A stretch of DNA of 64,000 bases from positions 372,001 to 436,000 of the forward strand of contig JAJCZU010000003.1 of NCBI GenBank assembly GCA_029262235.1, in the 5' to 3' direction. This stretch comes from Candidatus Eiseniibacteriota bacterium (GTDB lineage Bacteria > Orphanbacterota > Orphanbacteria > Orphanbacterales > Orphanbacteraceae). A program made the translations under genes and the position numbers. The notes beneath the pieces were generated by a model, which saw only the letters and a program-made list of their open reading frames with translations, was not told where the DNA came from and made no database searches. Of this stretch, positions 44,901-54,133 are shown one piece after another. Numbering within the stretch: the first letter of the stretch is position 1; each line of letters opens with the position of its first letter.

Positions 44901-47900
44901 GGTGTCGATTCGACGACGTTCCTCGACGGGTTCGATTTCGCCTCGGGGCGCGCCGACTCCGGCGCCGGGCTGTTGCTTACCGGCACGGCCTCTCCGAAGT
45001 TCAACAATTGTCGCTTCATCGAATCGCGTTCCGATTCTACCGGGGCGGCGGTTCTTTCGCTCGACCAGTCGGCCCCGATTTTCCAGTTCGTACAGTTCTG
45101 GAACAATGTTCCGTTTGCGGAAAAGAGCAGCGTGATCAAGCTGGCGGGCGGCGGCGGATCGCTTCGGAACGTTACGATCTCGAACAACAAGGGTTCGGGA
45201 TGGGCAATCGATATCGAGAACTGCGCGCCCGAGATTTTCAATACGACGATTACACGCAATGTCAAAGGCGTGCGTTCGATCGGCGGGGCGGGGACGATTT
45301 TCGACCATAACAACATTTTCGGGCACCGGGTCGACACGGACCAGGTGATCGACTTCGAACCGGGCGAAGGAAACATTTCGCAGAATCCGCTTTACTGCAA
45401 TGCGCCAGGCGGAACGTTCAGCCTCTTCGATCACTCCCCGTTGATGCGGGTTGACCGATCGGGCACGGGCTTCATAGGCGCTCGCGGAGTCGGCTGCAAT
45501 ACGCCGGTTCACTACGTGTCGGCAAAGGGCAGCAACACGTACCCGTACAACACACCGGAAATGGCGGCGCACAACATCCAGGACGCCATCAACGTCGGGG
45601 TGTTCGCGGGACTCGCATCGCCCGACTCGGTGGACGACATTCGCGTCGAAGAGGGCACGTATATCGGAAACGTTACGCTTCCGACAAACGTCAAACTGCG
45701 CGGCGGCTACGGCAGCCGGTTCGTGAACGAGAATCGTGCGCCTTCGGAGCGCCCGACCATGCTTCAGGGAGATTCGGCGGGAACCGTAGTCTCGATCGCG
45801 CCCGGCGCCCGCGCCCGGACGCCCATTCGCGGGCTCGAAGCGACGGTACTCTCCGGCTTCATTATCGAAGGCGGGGACGCGGATGACGGCGGCGGTGTTG
45901 CCATCGGCGCACTCGGCGCGCCTTTCGTGCGCACGAACGTGATTCGAAACAACACCGCGATAAGAGGCGGCGGCATCTTTGCGGACGACGACGCCATCCC
46001 CAGCGTGACGGCGAACGTAATTTACGGGAACACCGCGGATCTCGGCGCCGGCATTTTCATCGACTCCACGATCGCGCCGAACAACGCGATTTATCGAAAG
46101 AACACGCTCGTTGCGAACACGGCGGGAAGCGACACCGCGGGCGTCGTGCACGCGAACGGCGCGAGTGTTCTGTTCAAGGAGAACGTGGTCGCGTTTTCCG
46201 GTATGGGCGCGGGGATCCGCACCATCAGCGAGATCGCTTCGAACATCGACAACAACCTCTTCTTCGCGAATCCGGGCGGCGACACGTTAACGGCTTCATC
46301 GGTACTGAATCCGGTGCACGTCATCAGCGATCCGCGCTTCTGTGACGCGGGCGCGGACGACTACCGCGTGATCTTCGACATCGCGCAGATCCGCCTCGGC
46401 ACGAGCGCGCTTCGCGACAGCTGTGCCGAAACGTGGTGGGGTGCCCTCGGCGCCGGCTGCACGGAAGGGGGGCATCGTTTCCTCGTGCGCCCGCTTCAGC
46501 CGAACGATAACCCCGTGTTCCCGTACGTTTGCAAAGAGAACGCCGCAAACAACCTCATGACGCTGCAAGGGAAGCTGAGTCCTGGCGACACGATCGAAGT
46601 GGCGCGGTCGCCGGTCGCCCAGACGGTCATCATCCCGTATACGTCGAATCTCGTCGTGGATGTTCCCGTGACGATCCGCGGCGGATGGGATCTGAACTTC
46701 ACGAACGTGCCGAACGCGTCGAATCCCGACTCGACCGCGCCGAATCCCGATCGCGTCGAATTCTTCACGTACATTCGCCCGGCGGTCCCGGGCCCGATTA
46801 TTACGATCGAGGAGAGTGCGGAGGCCGACACGAACGCGCTGGTGCGCATCGATTCGCATACCGTGATCGAGGGCTTCATCTTCCAGAACGGAAACTCGTC
46901 GAATATCAACGGCGGAGCGATTCGCATTCTCGGCGGCGCCGGTCCCACGATCCAGAGAAACGTTTTCGAATCGAACGTGTCGAACAACTGGGGCGGGGCG
47001 ATTTCGATCCGCGACGGCGTCGCGCCTCGCATCAGAAGGAACTACTTTGCACGGAACCGCGCCGGAATCGGAGGAGCGATCTACCTGTTCCGCACGTCGG
47101 ATCCCGTGGTCGAGGAGAACATCTTCGCCTCGAACGTAGCGACCGAAAAGGGAACGCTTCGCATGGAAGAGGTGACGGGCGGCCGAATCGGAAACAACGT
47201 ATTCCTGCGTAACGCCGGCGGCGGAATCTCGCTCAGCGAACCGCTTGCCGAAATGACGATCTGGAACAACGCCGTGACTTCGAGCGGCGGTTACGGCATT
47301 GCGCTGAATCCGACCTTCGCCGGCATTCGCGAGCCGACGATGCGGAACAACAACGTCTGGGCGAATTCGTTCGGCAACTACCGGAACCTCACCGCAGGCG
47401 AGGGAAGCATCTCCGCCGGCCCGCTCTACTGCAATACGAGTGTGCGCGTGGATGACGAGTTCGTGCGGAGTGACTTCTTCAAGCTGCAGGAATGCTCGCC
47501 CATGATCGGCGCCGGCACGGATCCCGTATCGGATCGCGATGCGAACATCGGATCCACCCGGATGTCCGACCCGATCTGCAGCGATCGCGCGGCGCCGCGG
47601 ATTACGATCGGCTTCTTCCTGCATCCGACGATTTCCGGAATCGCCAACGTGCAGGTCGTGCCGAATGAATCCATCGCGCGCGACTCGATGGGCGTCAACC
47701 TGGTCTACATCGACAGAGTCGCGCTTCCTGATTCGATCGACTCGCAGGACGATTCGCTCGCGCGGGATACCGTTTCGCTCGACCTGCGGCTGCTCGATCC
47801 GCTGCTCGGCGTCTACACGTCCGACAATCTCACGCTGCGCTCGTCAGACAGCCTCGTGATCCGGGCTCGCGGGGTGGATCTCTGCGGCTCCGTCGGTACG

Positions 47901-48620
47901 AGTGTACGCGTCTTCTCGAGCCTCGTGTTCGACAAGGGGCGCGGCGGTGTGCTGGCGAGCGTTGACAAGCGCGCCTGGCTCAGCGTGGATGGCGATGCCG
48001 TTCTCGCGAAAGGCGCCGCCCTGATGGAAGTAGTGCCCGAAGACGAGCTTCCCGCCGATGGCGAAGGCAGCGTCGAACGCACCGTTACCGATGCGTATGC
48101 ATTCTCGCTTTCGCAGCTGAAGAGCACCCGACCGGCTGTGATCACGATGTCGCTCGCGGGCCGCACACTGCCCGAGAGCGACCTGCGGCACTACGCCGTT
48201 TACCGCCTCGAGGACGAAACATGGACCCCGCTCGGTTCGACGTTCGACAAGGCCTTGAACAGGGTCAGCGCCGCGGTAACGGAAGGCGGAACGTACGCGG
48301 TACGGTATTCGAAGACCGCGATCAGCACGGAAACGATTCCGTCCCGGTTCGCGCTCCATCCGAACATGCCGAACCCGTTCAATCCGATTACGCGCATTCT
48401 CTTCGACCTGCCGGTACGGGACGAAGTCAAACTCGAGATCTACGACGTGACGGGACGGCTCGTGCGCACGCTGCAACACGGCGCGCTTTCGGCCGGCCGG
48501 CACGATTTCGTCTGGAACGGCGACGACCAGAGCGGTCGATCCGTCGCGTCCGGTGTCTACTTCTACAAGCTCAGCACGTCCGGGAAAAACGCGACGCGCA
48601 AGATGCTTCTGATAAGGTAA
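41952..48620 (+). CDS. Giant modular right-handed beta-helix surface protein with sorting domain
   Basis: This protein has about 2,222 residues. A signal peptide ending LPALVQGA starts at ATG 41952, with AAAGGAG 11 bases upstream (the frame is open further, but inside the asparaginase gene). Six beta-helix modules of roughly 250-330 residues follow, starting near residues 25, 337, 586, 892, 1186 and 1506. Most begin with a Pro-Tyr-Asn-Thr-Pro motif and Gly-Asp-Thr-Ile/Val, and end with a DPVFCDPA...GC junction. The C-terminus has a DUF-like region, then a sorting domain (MPNPFNPITRILFDLP, IYDVTGRLVRTLQHG, SGVYFYKLSTSG, KMLLIR). Paired Cys at each junction suggest disulfides. Probably a fibre-like surface adhesin or structural protein; no enzyme motif was identified. 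Confidence 0.88.
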   Translation: MKSRHNLSLLAAALLLSLPALVQGATRFAAPATFGTANTAPYDTPFTASYELQAVLDLSASGDTVLVAGVTISDFQQFGTSFQEGITIPEGVVLIGGWDLTRALAATDPRYFDEDSLWSVISPLDGRAVTFAYDSTIASFDTLTIDTVSVIDTTWSFTGPGLDTRFERMIVRDAIANLDDGAGVYVRAGSPTIHRNVFINCQSNAARGGCIFVGNGSPAITNNTIAFCRSQSGSGVLHVAGGAPTVRDNIFYTTTLGFGVACSDSGAADVSYNAFYQNNGNDISGCDADNSNLFGVDPVFCGPAQGNYSIFAESQLANAASDGGVLGARGIGCRARIKYVSVAGGDRFPYNTPSGAAKTLEQAVALALDGDTIRVGQGVYTENLTVSSSITIQGGFEATLAGTEPTPLLSGGGVVILNEDPDRPALTVEAGVGSFEAQFLVFAGTPEGDGGAISLASSDAVLKSVTITGHASTTNPQIDITGTDVRFRYCMIVDNRVDPASGSVAQAAIGCAAGATVVLDTCNLLGNDADFGAGCSPVQAGTRNSDPLFCNPAANLYTLLSEGDLALAINGNSPIGALGQGCNSAVHYIALNGEGAFPYNTPGTATSNIDTVFTIATAGDTIRFGEGRFVTALDVRSTIVLEGGWNDAFDTRDIDPATTILSGDVEGAPTILISNPGGSGGSPSPRISGFVITHEPGVSGPGVVATDNARPFLNQNMIVGNTLDRSLNPEYRSAGIHTVGEGTGIVIPTITHNTVVENVITNVGTDDQHTGAGLYAERVNTGPDRFTANLNVFYGNEGGSGGFVISSQAKVVTNNVGWANLDSAGVETNFVTKIGGIGNTNVVADPVFCDPAIGNYLLSTCSPAASRTYSVTGDTVAGALPISPDCICDNNVFRVYGLAAESGFPFRGRRNAARRVSTLAPYLSPGDTVKVSNDNVTDAFELLPGVIYLGGYQNTTFLNSTRLSLGRTRVGAIGDQRLLTATTGVDSTTFLDGFDFASGRADSGAGLLLTGTASPKFNNCRFIESRSDSTGAAVLSLDQSAPIFQFVQFWNNVPFAEKSSVIKLAGGGGSLRNVTISNNKGSGWAIDIENCAPEIFNTTITRNVKGVRSIGGAGTIFDHNNIFGHRVDTDQVIDFEPGEGNISQNPLYCNAPGGTFSLFDHSPLMRVDRSGTGFIGARGVGCNTPVHYVSAKGSNTYPYNTPEMAAHNIQDAINVGVFAGLASPDSVDDIRVEEGTYIGNVTLPTNVKLRGGYGSRFVNENRAPSERPTMLQGDSAGTVVSIAPGARARTPIRGLEATVLSGFIIEGGDADDGGGVAIGALGAPFVRTNVIRNNTAIRGGGIFADDDAIPSVTANVIYGNTADLGAGIFIDSTIAPNNAIYRKNTLVANTAGSDTAGVVHANGASVLFKENVVAFSGMGAGIRTISEIASNIDNNLFFANPGGDTLTASSVLNPVHVISDPRFCDAGADDYRVIFDIAQIRLGTSALRDSCAETWWGALGAGCTEGGHRFLVRPLQPNDNPVFPYVCKENAANNLMTLQGKLSPGDTIEVARSPVAQTVIIPYTSNLVVDVPVTIRGGWDLNFTNVPNASNPDSTAPNPDRVEFFTYIRPAVPGPIITIEESAEADTNALVRIDSHTVIEGFIFQNGNSSNINGGAIRILGGAGPTIQRNVFESNVSNNWGGAISIRDGVAPRIRRNYFARNRAGIGGAIYLFRTSDPVVEENIFASNVATEKGTLRMEEVTGGRIGNNVFLRNAGGGISLSEPLAEMTIWNNAVTSSGGYGIALNPTFAGIREPTMRNNNVWANSFGNYRNLTAGEGSISAGPLYCNTSVRVDDEFVRSDFFKLQECSPMIGAGTDPVSDRDANIGSTRMSDPICSDRAAPRITIGFFLHPTISGIANVQVVPNESIARDSMGVNLVYIDRVALPDSIDSQDDSLARDTVSLDLRLLDPLLGVYTSDNLTLRSSDSLVIRARGVDLCGSVGTSVRVFSSLVFDKGRGGVLASVDKRAWLSVDGDAVLAKGAALMEVVPEDELPADGEGSVERTVTDAYAFSLSQLKSTRPAVITMSLAGRTLPESDLRHYAVYRLEDETWTPLGSTFDKALNRVSAAVTEGGTYAVRYSKTAISTETIPSRFALHPNMPNPFNPITRILFDLPVRDEVKLEIYDVTGRLVRTLQHGALSAGRHDFVWNGDDQSGRSVASGVYFYKLSTSGKNATRKMLLIR

Positions 48621-48626
48621 GTGTTC

Positions 48627-49247
48627 ATGATTGGGATCAGACGAAGAATCTACGGTAGTTTCGCGCTTCCCCTTCTTGTCGCGGCCGCGCTGTTCTCCGG
48701 ATGCGGAGACACGAAGGAAGTGACGGAGGATCCTCCCGTCGTCATGCTGACGGAAGACGGCTGGGACCGCTACTCCGCAGGCGATCTGACCGGCGCGCGC
48801 GAGAAGTTCGAGGACGCGATTTCCGCAGACGGCGGCGTCGGGCTCGGCTATAACGGCCTCGGCTGGGTGCAGATGGAACTCGGTGAACTGGAAAGCGCTC
48901 TCGCCTCGTTCGATCTCGCGATCGCGAAGGGCTTCCGGGGCGCCGACGCATCCGCGGGGCGCGCGCTGATCCTTTACAGCATGAACGAATACGGCCAGGC
49001 GATTCTGGCCGGGCACGACGCCGTTGCGCGCGACCCGAGCTTCAAGCTGCCCGGCAATACTCGTATCAACATACTCGACGTCCGGCTCATGATCGCTCTC
49101 TCCGAATACGAACGGGGCGCGTTCGAAGCCGCCCTCGCGCAGGTACGCCTGATCGACACGGGCCTCGCGCCGATCAACGCGTTCTCGGCGACCTTCGTGG
49201 AAGAGCTCACGATCGCGCTGGACCAGTTAGCGAACAGTCTTCTCTAA
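48627..49247 (+). CDS. TPR-like lipoprotein
   Basis: This 206-residue protein has a lipoprotein signal ending LFSGC (Cys 26). TPR-like helices follow: DGWDRYSAGDLTGAREKFEDAI, YNGLGWVQMELGELESALASFD, GRALILYSMNEYGQAILAG and a fourth divergent pair. It probably lies at the periplasmic side of a membrane and binds a partner protein. ATG 48627 has AAGG nine bases upstream; a GTG at 48621 is an alternative. It begins six bases after the giant beta-helix gene, so it may help export or anchor that product (inference). Confidence 0.83.
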   Translation: MIGIRRRIYGSFALPLLVAAALFSGCGDTKEVTEDPPVVMLTEDGWDRYSAGDLTGAREKFEDAISADGGVGLGYNGLGWVQMELGELESALASFDLAIAKGFRGADASAGRALILYSMNEYGQAILAGHDAVARDPSFKLPGNTRINILDVRLMIALSEYERGAFEAALAQVRLIDTGLAPINAFSATFVEELTIALDQLANSLL

Positions 49248-49265
49248 CAAAATTCATTCGATCCA

Positions 49266-49321
49266 GAACGGCGAACCGACGCACTCCGGAGAATCCCTCC
49301 GGGCTGCGTCCTGTTCCGTTC
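49266..49321 (+). promoter_or_regulatory. Long three-helix hairpin upstream of ppdK
   Basis: Three stacked helices are visible: GAACGG 49266-49271 with CCGTTC 49316-49321; GACGCA 49278-49283 with TGCGTC 49305-49310; and CCGGAG with CTCCGG around a five-base loop. There is no T run, so it is not a standard terminator. It lies 39 bases before the ppdK start and could be a leader-RNA control element. Confidence 0.6.
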
Positions 49322-49360
49322 GTGTCACGGATCGACAGATCGAAAAAGGAGCAACCGGGC

Positions 49361-52120
49361 ATGCCCAATGACAAGATGGTGTATTTCTTCGGCGGCAGGA
49401 AAGCCGAGGGCGGCGCCTCGATGAGGAACCTTCTCGGTGGCAAGGGTGCGAATCTCGCCGAGATGACGCAGATCGGTATCCCGGTCCCCGCCGGTTTCAC
49501 GATCACGACCGAAGTCTGCAACGATTTCGCGAAGCGGGGCCAGAAGTACCCGCCGGGCATCAAGACGCAGCTCGACAAAGCCATGGCACAGGTTGAAAAG
49601 ACCATGGGCGGCAAGTTCGGCGACGCGAAAAATCCGCTGCTCGTTTCGGTGCGGTCCGGCGCGCGCGTTTCGATGCCGGGGATGATGGACACGGTTCTGA
49701 ATATCGGGCTGAACGACAAGACCGTGGAGGGGCTCGCGAAGGCGATGAAGAGCGAGCGCACCGCCTACGACAGCTACCGCCGCTTCGTGCAGATGTACGG
49801 CAACGTCGTGCTCGGTGTCGATCATCACCACTTCGAGACGCTTCTCGAAAAGAAGAAGAAGAAAGCCAGGGTCACGAAGGACTCCGAACTCGAAGCGAAG
49901 TATCTGAAAGAGCTCGTCGCGGAGTTCAAGACTCTTGTCGAGAAGAAGACGAAAAAGTCGTTTCCGAGCCGTCCCATGGACCAGCTCTGGGGTGCGATCG
50001 GGGCCGTCTTCTCGTCGTGGGGCGTGAAGCGTGCGGTCGAGTATCGCAGGCTGCACAAGATTCCGGAACACTGGGGCACGGCGGCCAACGTGCAGGCCAT
50101 GGTCTTCGGGAATCTGGGCGAGACCAGCGCCACCGGCGTCGCGTTCACGCGCGATCCGGCGATGGGCGAGCGCCGCTTCTACGGCGAGTACCTGACGAAC
50201 GCGCAGGGAGAAGATGTGGTGGCGGGCATTCGCACGCCGCATCCGATCAACAAAGCGGGGAAGAAGAACAACAATCTGATCTCGCTCGAAGAAGAAATGC
50301 CCGCTGTGTACAAGGAACTCGAGCGCCTCTATCAGAAACTCGAAAAGCATTATCGCGACATGCAGGACATCGAGTTCACGGTGCAGAACGGCAAGCTCTG
50401 GATGCTCCAGACGCGCACCGGAAAGCGAACCGCCGCGGCCGCGATCCGCATCGCGACCGAGATGGTGAAAGAGAAGCTGATCTCGTCACGCGAAGCCGTG
50501 AAGCGCGTCGACCCGAACCAGCTCGACCAGCTCCTGCACCCGATGTTCGATCCGCGCGCCGAAAAGAAGGTAATCGCGAAGGGGCTGAACGCGTCGCCCG
50601 GCGCTGCCGCGGGGCGCGTGGTCTTTACCGCAGACGAAGCCGTGGAGTGGGCGACCAAAGGGGAGGCCGTCATTCTCGTGCGCGCCGAAACCTCACCGGA
50701 CGACATTCACGGCATGGCGGTCGCGCAGGGGATCCTGACCTCGAAGGGGGGCATGACCTCGCACGCGGCTGTCGTGGCGCGCGGCATGGGCAAGTGCTGC
50801 GTTGCCGGCTGCGGCTCGATCCATGTCGACGGCAGGAAGGGCGAGTTCCGCGTGGATGACCTCAATGTGAAGCGCGGCGACACGATCTCGATCGACGGCT
50901 CTTCCGGCGAAGTCATGCTCGGCAGCGTACCGACGATGGATTCCGTGATCACGCGGGCGCTCGACGGCGACAAGAAAGAGAAGAAGAACCGGCTCTACCT
51001 CGACTACGCGAAGATCATGGGGTGGGCGGACGGCATCCGCAGGCTCAAGGTGCGTACGAACGCGGAAACGCCCGAAGATGCGGGCCGCGCGGTGCGCTTC
51101 GGAGCCGAGGGAATCGGCCTCGCCCGCACCGAACACATGTTCTTCGGCGAAGACCGCATTCAGGCCGTGCGCGAAATGATTCTCGCCGAAAGCACCGAAG
51201 GCAGACGCAAGGCGCTCGCCAAACTGCTCCCGATGCAGCGGCGCGACTTCGTTTCGATCTTTCGCGCCATGAACGGCTTCCCCGTTACGATTCGCACGCT
51301 CGACCCGCCGCTTCACGAATTCCTGCCGCACGGCAAGGACGAGATCGACAGGCTCGCGAAGAAGCTCAAGATTCCCGCGAGCAGGCTGCATGAAACCGTG
51401 GAGCGCCTGCAGGAGCAGAACCCGATGCTCGGGCACCGCGGATGTCGTCTCGGTATCGTGTACGAGGAGATCACCGAGATGCAGGCGCGCGCAATTCTCG
51501 AAGCCGCGTGCAAGGTGAAGGCCGAAGGGAAGAAAGTCTATCCCGAGATCATGATCCCGCTCGTCGCGACGAAACGCGAACTGGAACTCCAGCGCGGCGT
51601 CGTAGAACGCGTCGCCCGTGAAGTCATCGCGAAGAAGAAAGTGAAAGTGCCGTACACGATCGGCACGATGATCGAACTTCCCCGCGCCGCCATCACCGCG
51701 AACGAAATCGCCGAAGCAGCCGACTTCTTCTCGTTCGGTACGAACGACCTCACCCAGACCGTGTTCGGTCTCTCGCGCGACGACGCCGGGCGCTTTCTGC
51801 CCTACTACGTCGACGCCGGCATTCTGCCAGCGGATCCGTTCCAGGCGATCGACCAGTCCGGTGTGGGGGTGCTGATGGAAATGGGCGTAGCAAAAGGGCG
51901 CGCAGTGAAACCGGGGCTCAAGGTCGGGATCTGCGGCGAGCATGGCGGGGAGCCTTCGTCCGTCGCGTTCTGTCACGGACTCGGTCTCGATTACGTGAGC
52001 TGCTCACCGTTCCGCGTGCCGATCGCGCGCCTCGCCGCGGCCCACGCCGTGATCGACGAAGAGGCGAAGAAGAAGCCGGGCGGCGCGCGCAAGCTGAGCC
52101 GGGCGCGCAAGGGCAAGTAG
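49361..52120 (+). CDS. ppdK: Pyruvate, phosphate dikinase
   Basis: This 919-residue enzyme interconverts pyruvate + ATP + phosphate and PEP + AMP + PPi. It has the N-terminal ATP-grasp domain (MRNLLGGKGANLAEM, SVRSGARVSMPGMMDTVLNIG), the swivelling phosphohistidine domain with GGMTSHAAVVARGMG (His near 468), and the C-terminal TIM barrel (ARTEHMFF, RTLDPPLHEFLP, SFGTNDLTQTVFG, GICGEHGGEP with catalytic Cys near 858). Length is slightly above the usual ~880 because of Lys-rich insertions near 165-200. The frame extends to GTG 49322, but ATG 49361 has AAGGAG nine bases upstream. Gluconeogenic or PPi-linked glycolytic roles are both possible. Confidence 0.97.
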   Translation: MPNDKMVYFFGGRKAEGGASMRNLLGGKGANLAEMTQIGIPVPAGFTITTEVCNDFAKRGQKYPPGIKTQLDKAMAQVEKTMGGKFGDAKNPLLVSVRSGARVSMPGMMDTVLNIGLNDKTVEGLAKAMKSERTAYDSYRRFVQMYGNVVLGVDHHHFETLLEKKKKKARVTKDSELEAKYLKELVAEFKTLVEKKTKKSFPSRPMDQLWGAIGAVFSSWGVKRAVEYRRLHKIPEHWGTAANVQAMVFGNLGETSATGVAFTRDPAMGERRFYGEYLTNAQGEDVVAGIRTPHPINKAGKKNNNLISLEEEMPAVYKELERLYQKLEKHYRDMQDIEFTVQNGKLWMLQTRTGKRTAAAAIRIATEMVKEKLISSREAVKRVDPNQLDQLLHPMFDPRAEKKVIAKGLNASPGAAAGRVVFTADEAVEWATKGEAVILVRAETSPDDIHGMAVAQGILTSKGGMTSHAAVVARGMGKCCVAGCGSIHVDGRKGEFRVDDLNVKRGDTISIDGSSGEVMLGSVPTMDSVITRALDGDKKEKKNRLYLDYAKIMGWADGIRRLKVRTNAETPEDAGRAVRFGAEGIGLARTEHMFFGEDRIQAVREMILAESTEGRRKALAKLLPMQRRDFVSIFRAMNGFPVTIRTLDPPLHEFLPHGKDEIDRLAKKLKIPASRLHETVERLQEQNPMLGHRGCRLGIVYEEITEMQARAILEAACKVKAEGKKVYPEIMIPLVATKRELELQRGVVERVAREVIAKKKVKVPYTIGTMIELPRAAITANEIAEAADFFSFGTNDLTQTVFGLSRDDAGRFLPYYVDAGILPADPFQAIDQSGVGVLMEMGVAKGRAVKPGLKVGICGEHGGEPSSVAFCHGLGLDYVSCSPFRVPIARLAAAHAVIDEEAKKKPGGARKLSRARKGK

Positions 52121-52149
52121 CCCTCGATCAGCGCAACGAGCAACGCGCC

Positions 52150-53691
52150 CTAAGACTGTCCGAGTTCGTAGAGTTTGAGTTTGCGGTAGAGGGTGCGTTC
52201 GCCGATGCCGAGAATGCGTGCCGCACGCCGGCGGTTTCCGCCCGCCTCGCGCAGCGCGCGCCGGATCGCTTCCTTCTCGAAGTCGGCCGCGGTGCGATGT
52301 CCGACCGCGTCGTCGTCATCGTCAACCTCGACGACTTCCGCGTCGGGGTGAAACGCGTCGTAGCCGGCGCCCGCGGGCGTGCTTCCCTGCCGGCTCGAAA
52401 CGACCGGTGCCTCACTCCCGCCGCCGAGCACGATCCGCTTCAGCTCGGCGAGCTCCGCCCTGATCGAAAGCAGCGTCTGATAGATCAACTCCCGTTCCGC
52501 GCGCTTCGGATCCCCCCCGGAAGGGACCGGCAGGTTCTGGGATCGCGCAAACCGCTCACCGAGAAGTTTACGAAGGCGCGGGAGATCGACCGAGTTCCCC
52601 CGTTCGAGAATTACGATCTTTTCGATCAGATTGCGCAGCTGCCGCACATTTCCCGGCCAGTGAAATGACGAGAGAAACGACAGCGCTTCGTCCGAAAACC
52701 GCGCCGGCGGGAGACCGTGAACCCGCGATGATTGCAGCACGAAGAAACTGATGAGTTCGGGGATGTCTTCCCGCCGCTCCCGAAGCGGCGGAATCGTGAT
52801 CTGAATCACGTTCAGGCGGTAGTAGAGATCCTGCCGGAACCGGCGTTCCTCCACCGCGCGTTCGAGCTCCGCGTTCGTCGCCGCAATCAGGCGCACGTCG
52901 ACATCCACTTCTTTCACCCCGCCCACCCGCAGGAACTTCTTGCCCTCGAGCACACGCAGGAGTTTGGACTGCAGTTGAATCGGCATTTCGCCGATCTCGT
53001 CCAGGAACAGCGTGCCCCGGTTCGCCAGTTCGAAGCGTCCCTCGCGCCGCGCCGTTGCTCCCGTGAATGCGCCCTTCTCATGGCCGAAAAGTTCGCTTTC
53101 GAGAACGCCTTCCGGAAGGGCCGCGCAGTTCACGGCAATGAACGGCTGCTTCGCACGCTTGCTTCGCTCGTGCAGCAGACGTGCGACCACGTCCTTGCCC
53201 GTGCCGCTTTCACCCGTGATCAGCACCGTCATCGAAGTGCGTGCGACCTGTTCCACCGTCTGCCGGATCTGTTCCATCTCCGGCGACTCGCCGATCAGCC
53301 TCGTCTTCGGCGTCCCTTCGTCGATATGAGAAAGCAGGCCCGGAAGCACCGACAGAATCTCGCTGTCCGACATGCCCGAGAGGTCGAGAAAAGCATCCTG
53401 TGAAGGGGAAGAGGAGCCGGTTTCTTCGAGAAGCAGAATGGCGTTCTGCAGGGGGAAGCGCGCGGCAAGACTGTTCAGAAGTGCCGAATGCGAGACATCC
53501 TGCGGTATCCCCACGACAATCCCGTCCGGATTCGACTCCTTCAAATGACGGAGTGCCTCCTCGCCGCGCAGGAGCTGGGAGACGCGGTAGCCCTCGTCCC
53601 GTAGGCGATCTGCCAAATTGACATTTCGCCGGGGGAAAGATCCGATTAGAAGCAGGTTCTGCACTCGATTCCTCGTTTCTGATCCCTTCAT
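52150..53691 (-). CDS. Sigma-54-dependent activator with degenerate receiver and Fis-type HTH
   Basis: This 513-residue NtrC-family enhancer-binding protein has an N-terminal receiver-like domain (about 12-125) that lacks the phosphoacceptor Asp: the expected position reads VVGIPQ, with Gly near residue 61. The AAA+ domain (132-375) is complete, with Walker A GESGTGKD at 160-167, the sigma-54-contacting GAFTGA at 208-213, Walker [10 protein letters not shown] and [11 protein letters not shown] variable linker with an Asp run (456-461) precedes the Fis HTH at 470-510 ([19 protein letters not shown]). It should remodel sigma-54 polymerase but cannot be switched by classical phosphorylation. GTG 53664 with GAGG six bases upstream is an alternative start. 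It is convergent with ppdK. Confidence 0.93.
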   Translation of the reverse strand: MKGSETRNRVQNLLLIGSFPRRNVNLADRLRDEGYRVSQLLRGEEALRHLKESNPDGIVVGIPQDVSHSALLNSLAARFPLQNAILLLEETGSSSPSQDAFLDLSGMSDSEILSVLPGLLSHIDEGTPKTRLIGESPEMEQIRQTVEQVARTSMTVLITGESGTGKDVVARLLHERSKRAKQPFIAVNCAALPEGVLESELFGHEKGAFTGATARREGRFELANRGTLFLDEIGEMPIQLQSKLLRVLEGKKFLRVGGVKEVDVDVRLIAATNAELERAVEERRFRQDLYYRLNVIQITIPPLRERREDIPELISFFVLQSSRVHGLPPARFSDEALSFLSSFHWPGNVRQLRNLIEKIVILERGNSVDLPRLRKLLGERFARSQNLPVPSGGDPKRAERELIYQTLLSIRAELAELKRIVLGGGSEAPVVSSRQGSTPAGAGYDAFHPDAEVVEVDDDDDAVGHRTAADFEKEAIRRALREAGGNRRRAARILGIGERTLYRKLKLYELGQS

Positions 53692-53740
53692 ATCATGGGG
53701 TCCGAATTGCAGTCAAGATGGCAGGGGGAGGGGGATTCGG

Positions 53741-53820
53741 AGCGGAGGGGAGCGGAGGGGAGCGGAGGGGAGCGGAGGGGAGCGGAGGGGAGCGGAGGGG
53801 AGCGGAGGGGAGCGGAGGCG
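53741..53820 (+). repeat. Tandem array of a 10-base unit (8 copies)
   Basis: Eight head-to-tail copies of AGCGGAGGGG occur, the last ending GCG. Two degenerate units recur near 54101-54130 just before the second inverted-repeat element. Being purine-rich, the array may vary in copy number by slippage. Confidence 0.95.
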
Positions 53821-53823
53821 CGG

Positions 53824-53992
53824 GATCGTGCGGTCGGAGCGCGGCTTGCGATCCCTGGCCGGTCGCCTTTGATGGGGGAGATGGCGGGTGGCGGGGATCG
53901 GGGCTTCTGTTGCGTCCGGACGGGCGGGAGCGAGTGCGCCGAAGGCTCCCTCTCAAGTTGGTCTCGCTTCGCCGCGCTCCGACCGCACGATC
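53824..53992. repeat. Inverted-repeat element, copy 1 (~170 bases)
   Basis: Perfect 22-base ends (53824-53845 and 53971-53992) pair with each other and flank about 125 bases. The interior includes a second possible stem, CGATCCC with GGGGATCG, and the block CGAAGGCTCCCTCTCAAGTT. It is closely similar to copy 2 at 54134-54303 and is followed by a purine-rich stretch (54013-54125). Confidence 0.88.
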
Positions 53993-54133
53993 GCGCCCCC
54001 CGGCCCGCGATTGAGGGAAAAAAGGGAAGGGAATCGGAGGCGGAAAGAGGGGAAGGAATGGAGAGTGGCGGAAAGAGAAAGAGGGCGGAGTGGGAGTCGG
54101 AGCGGAGGGGATCGGAGGGGAACGGAGGGGCTG

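Noticed and set aside
53741-53820. Possible CRISPR array
   Set aside because: The units are 10 bases, head to tail, without spacers, and no cas genes are present.
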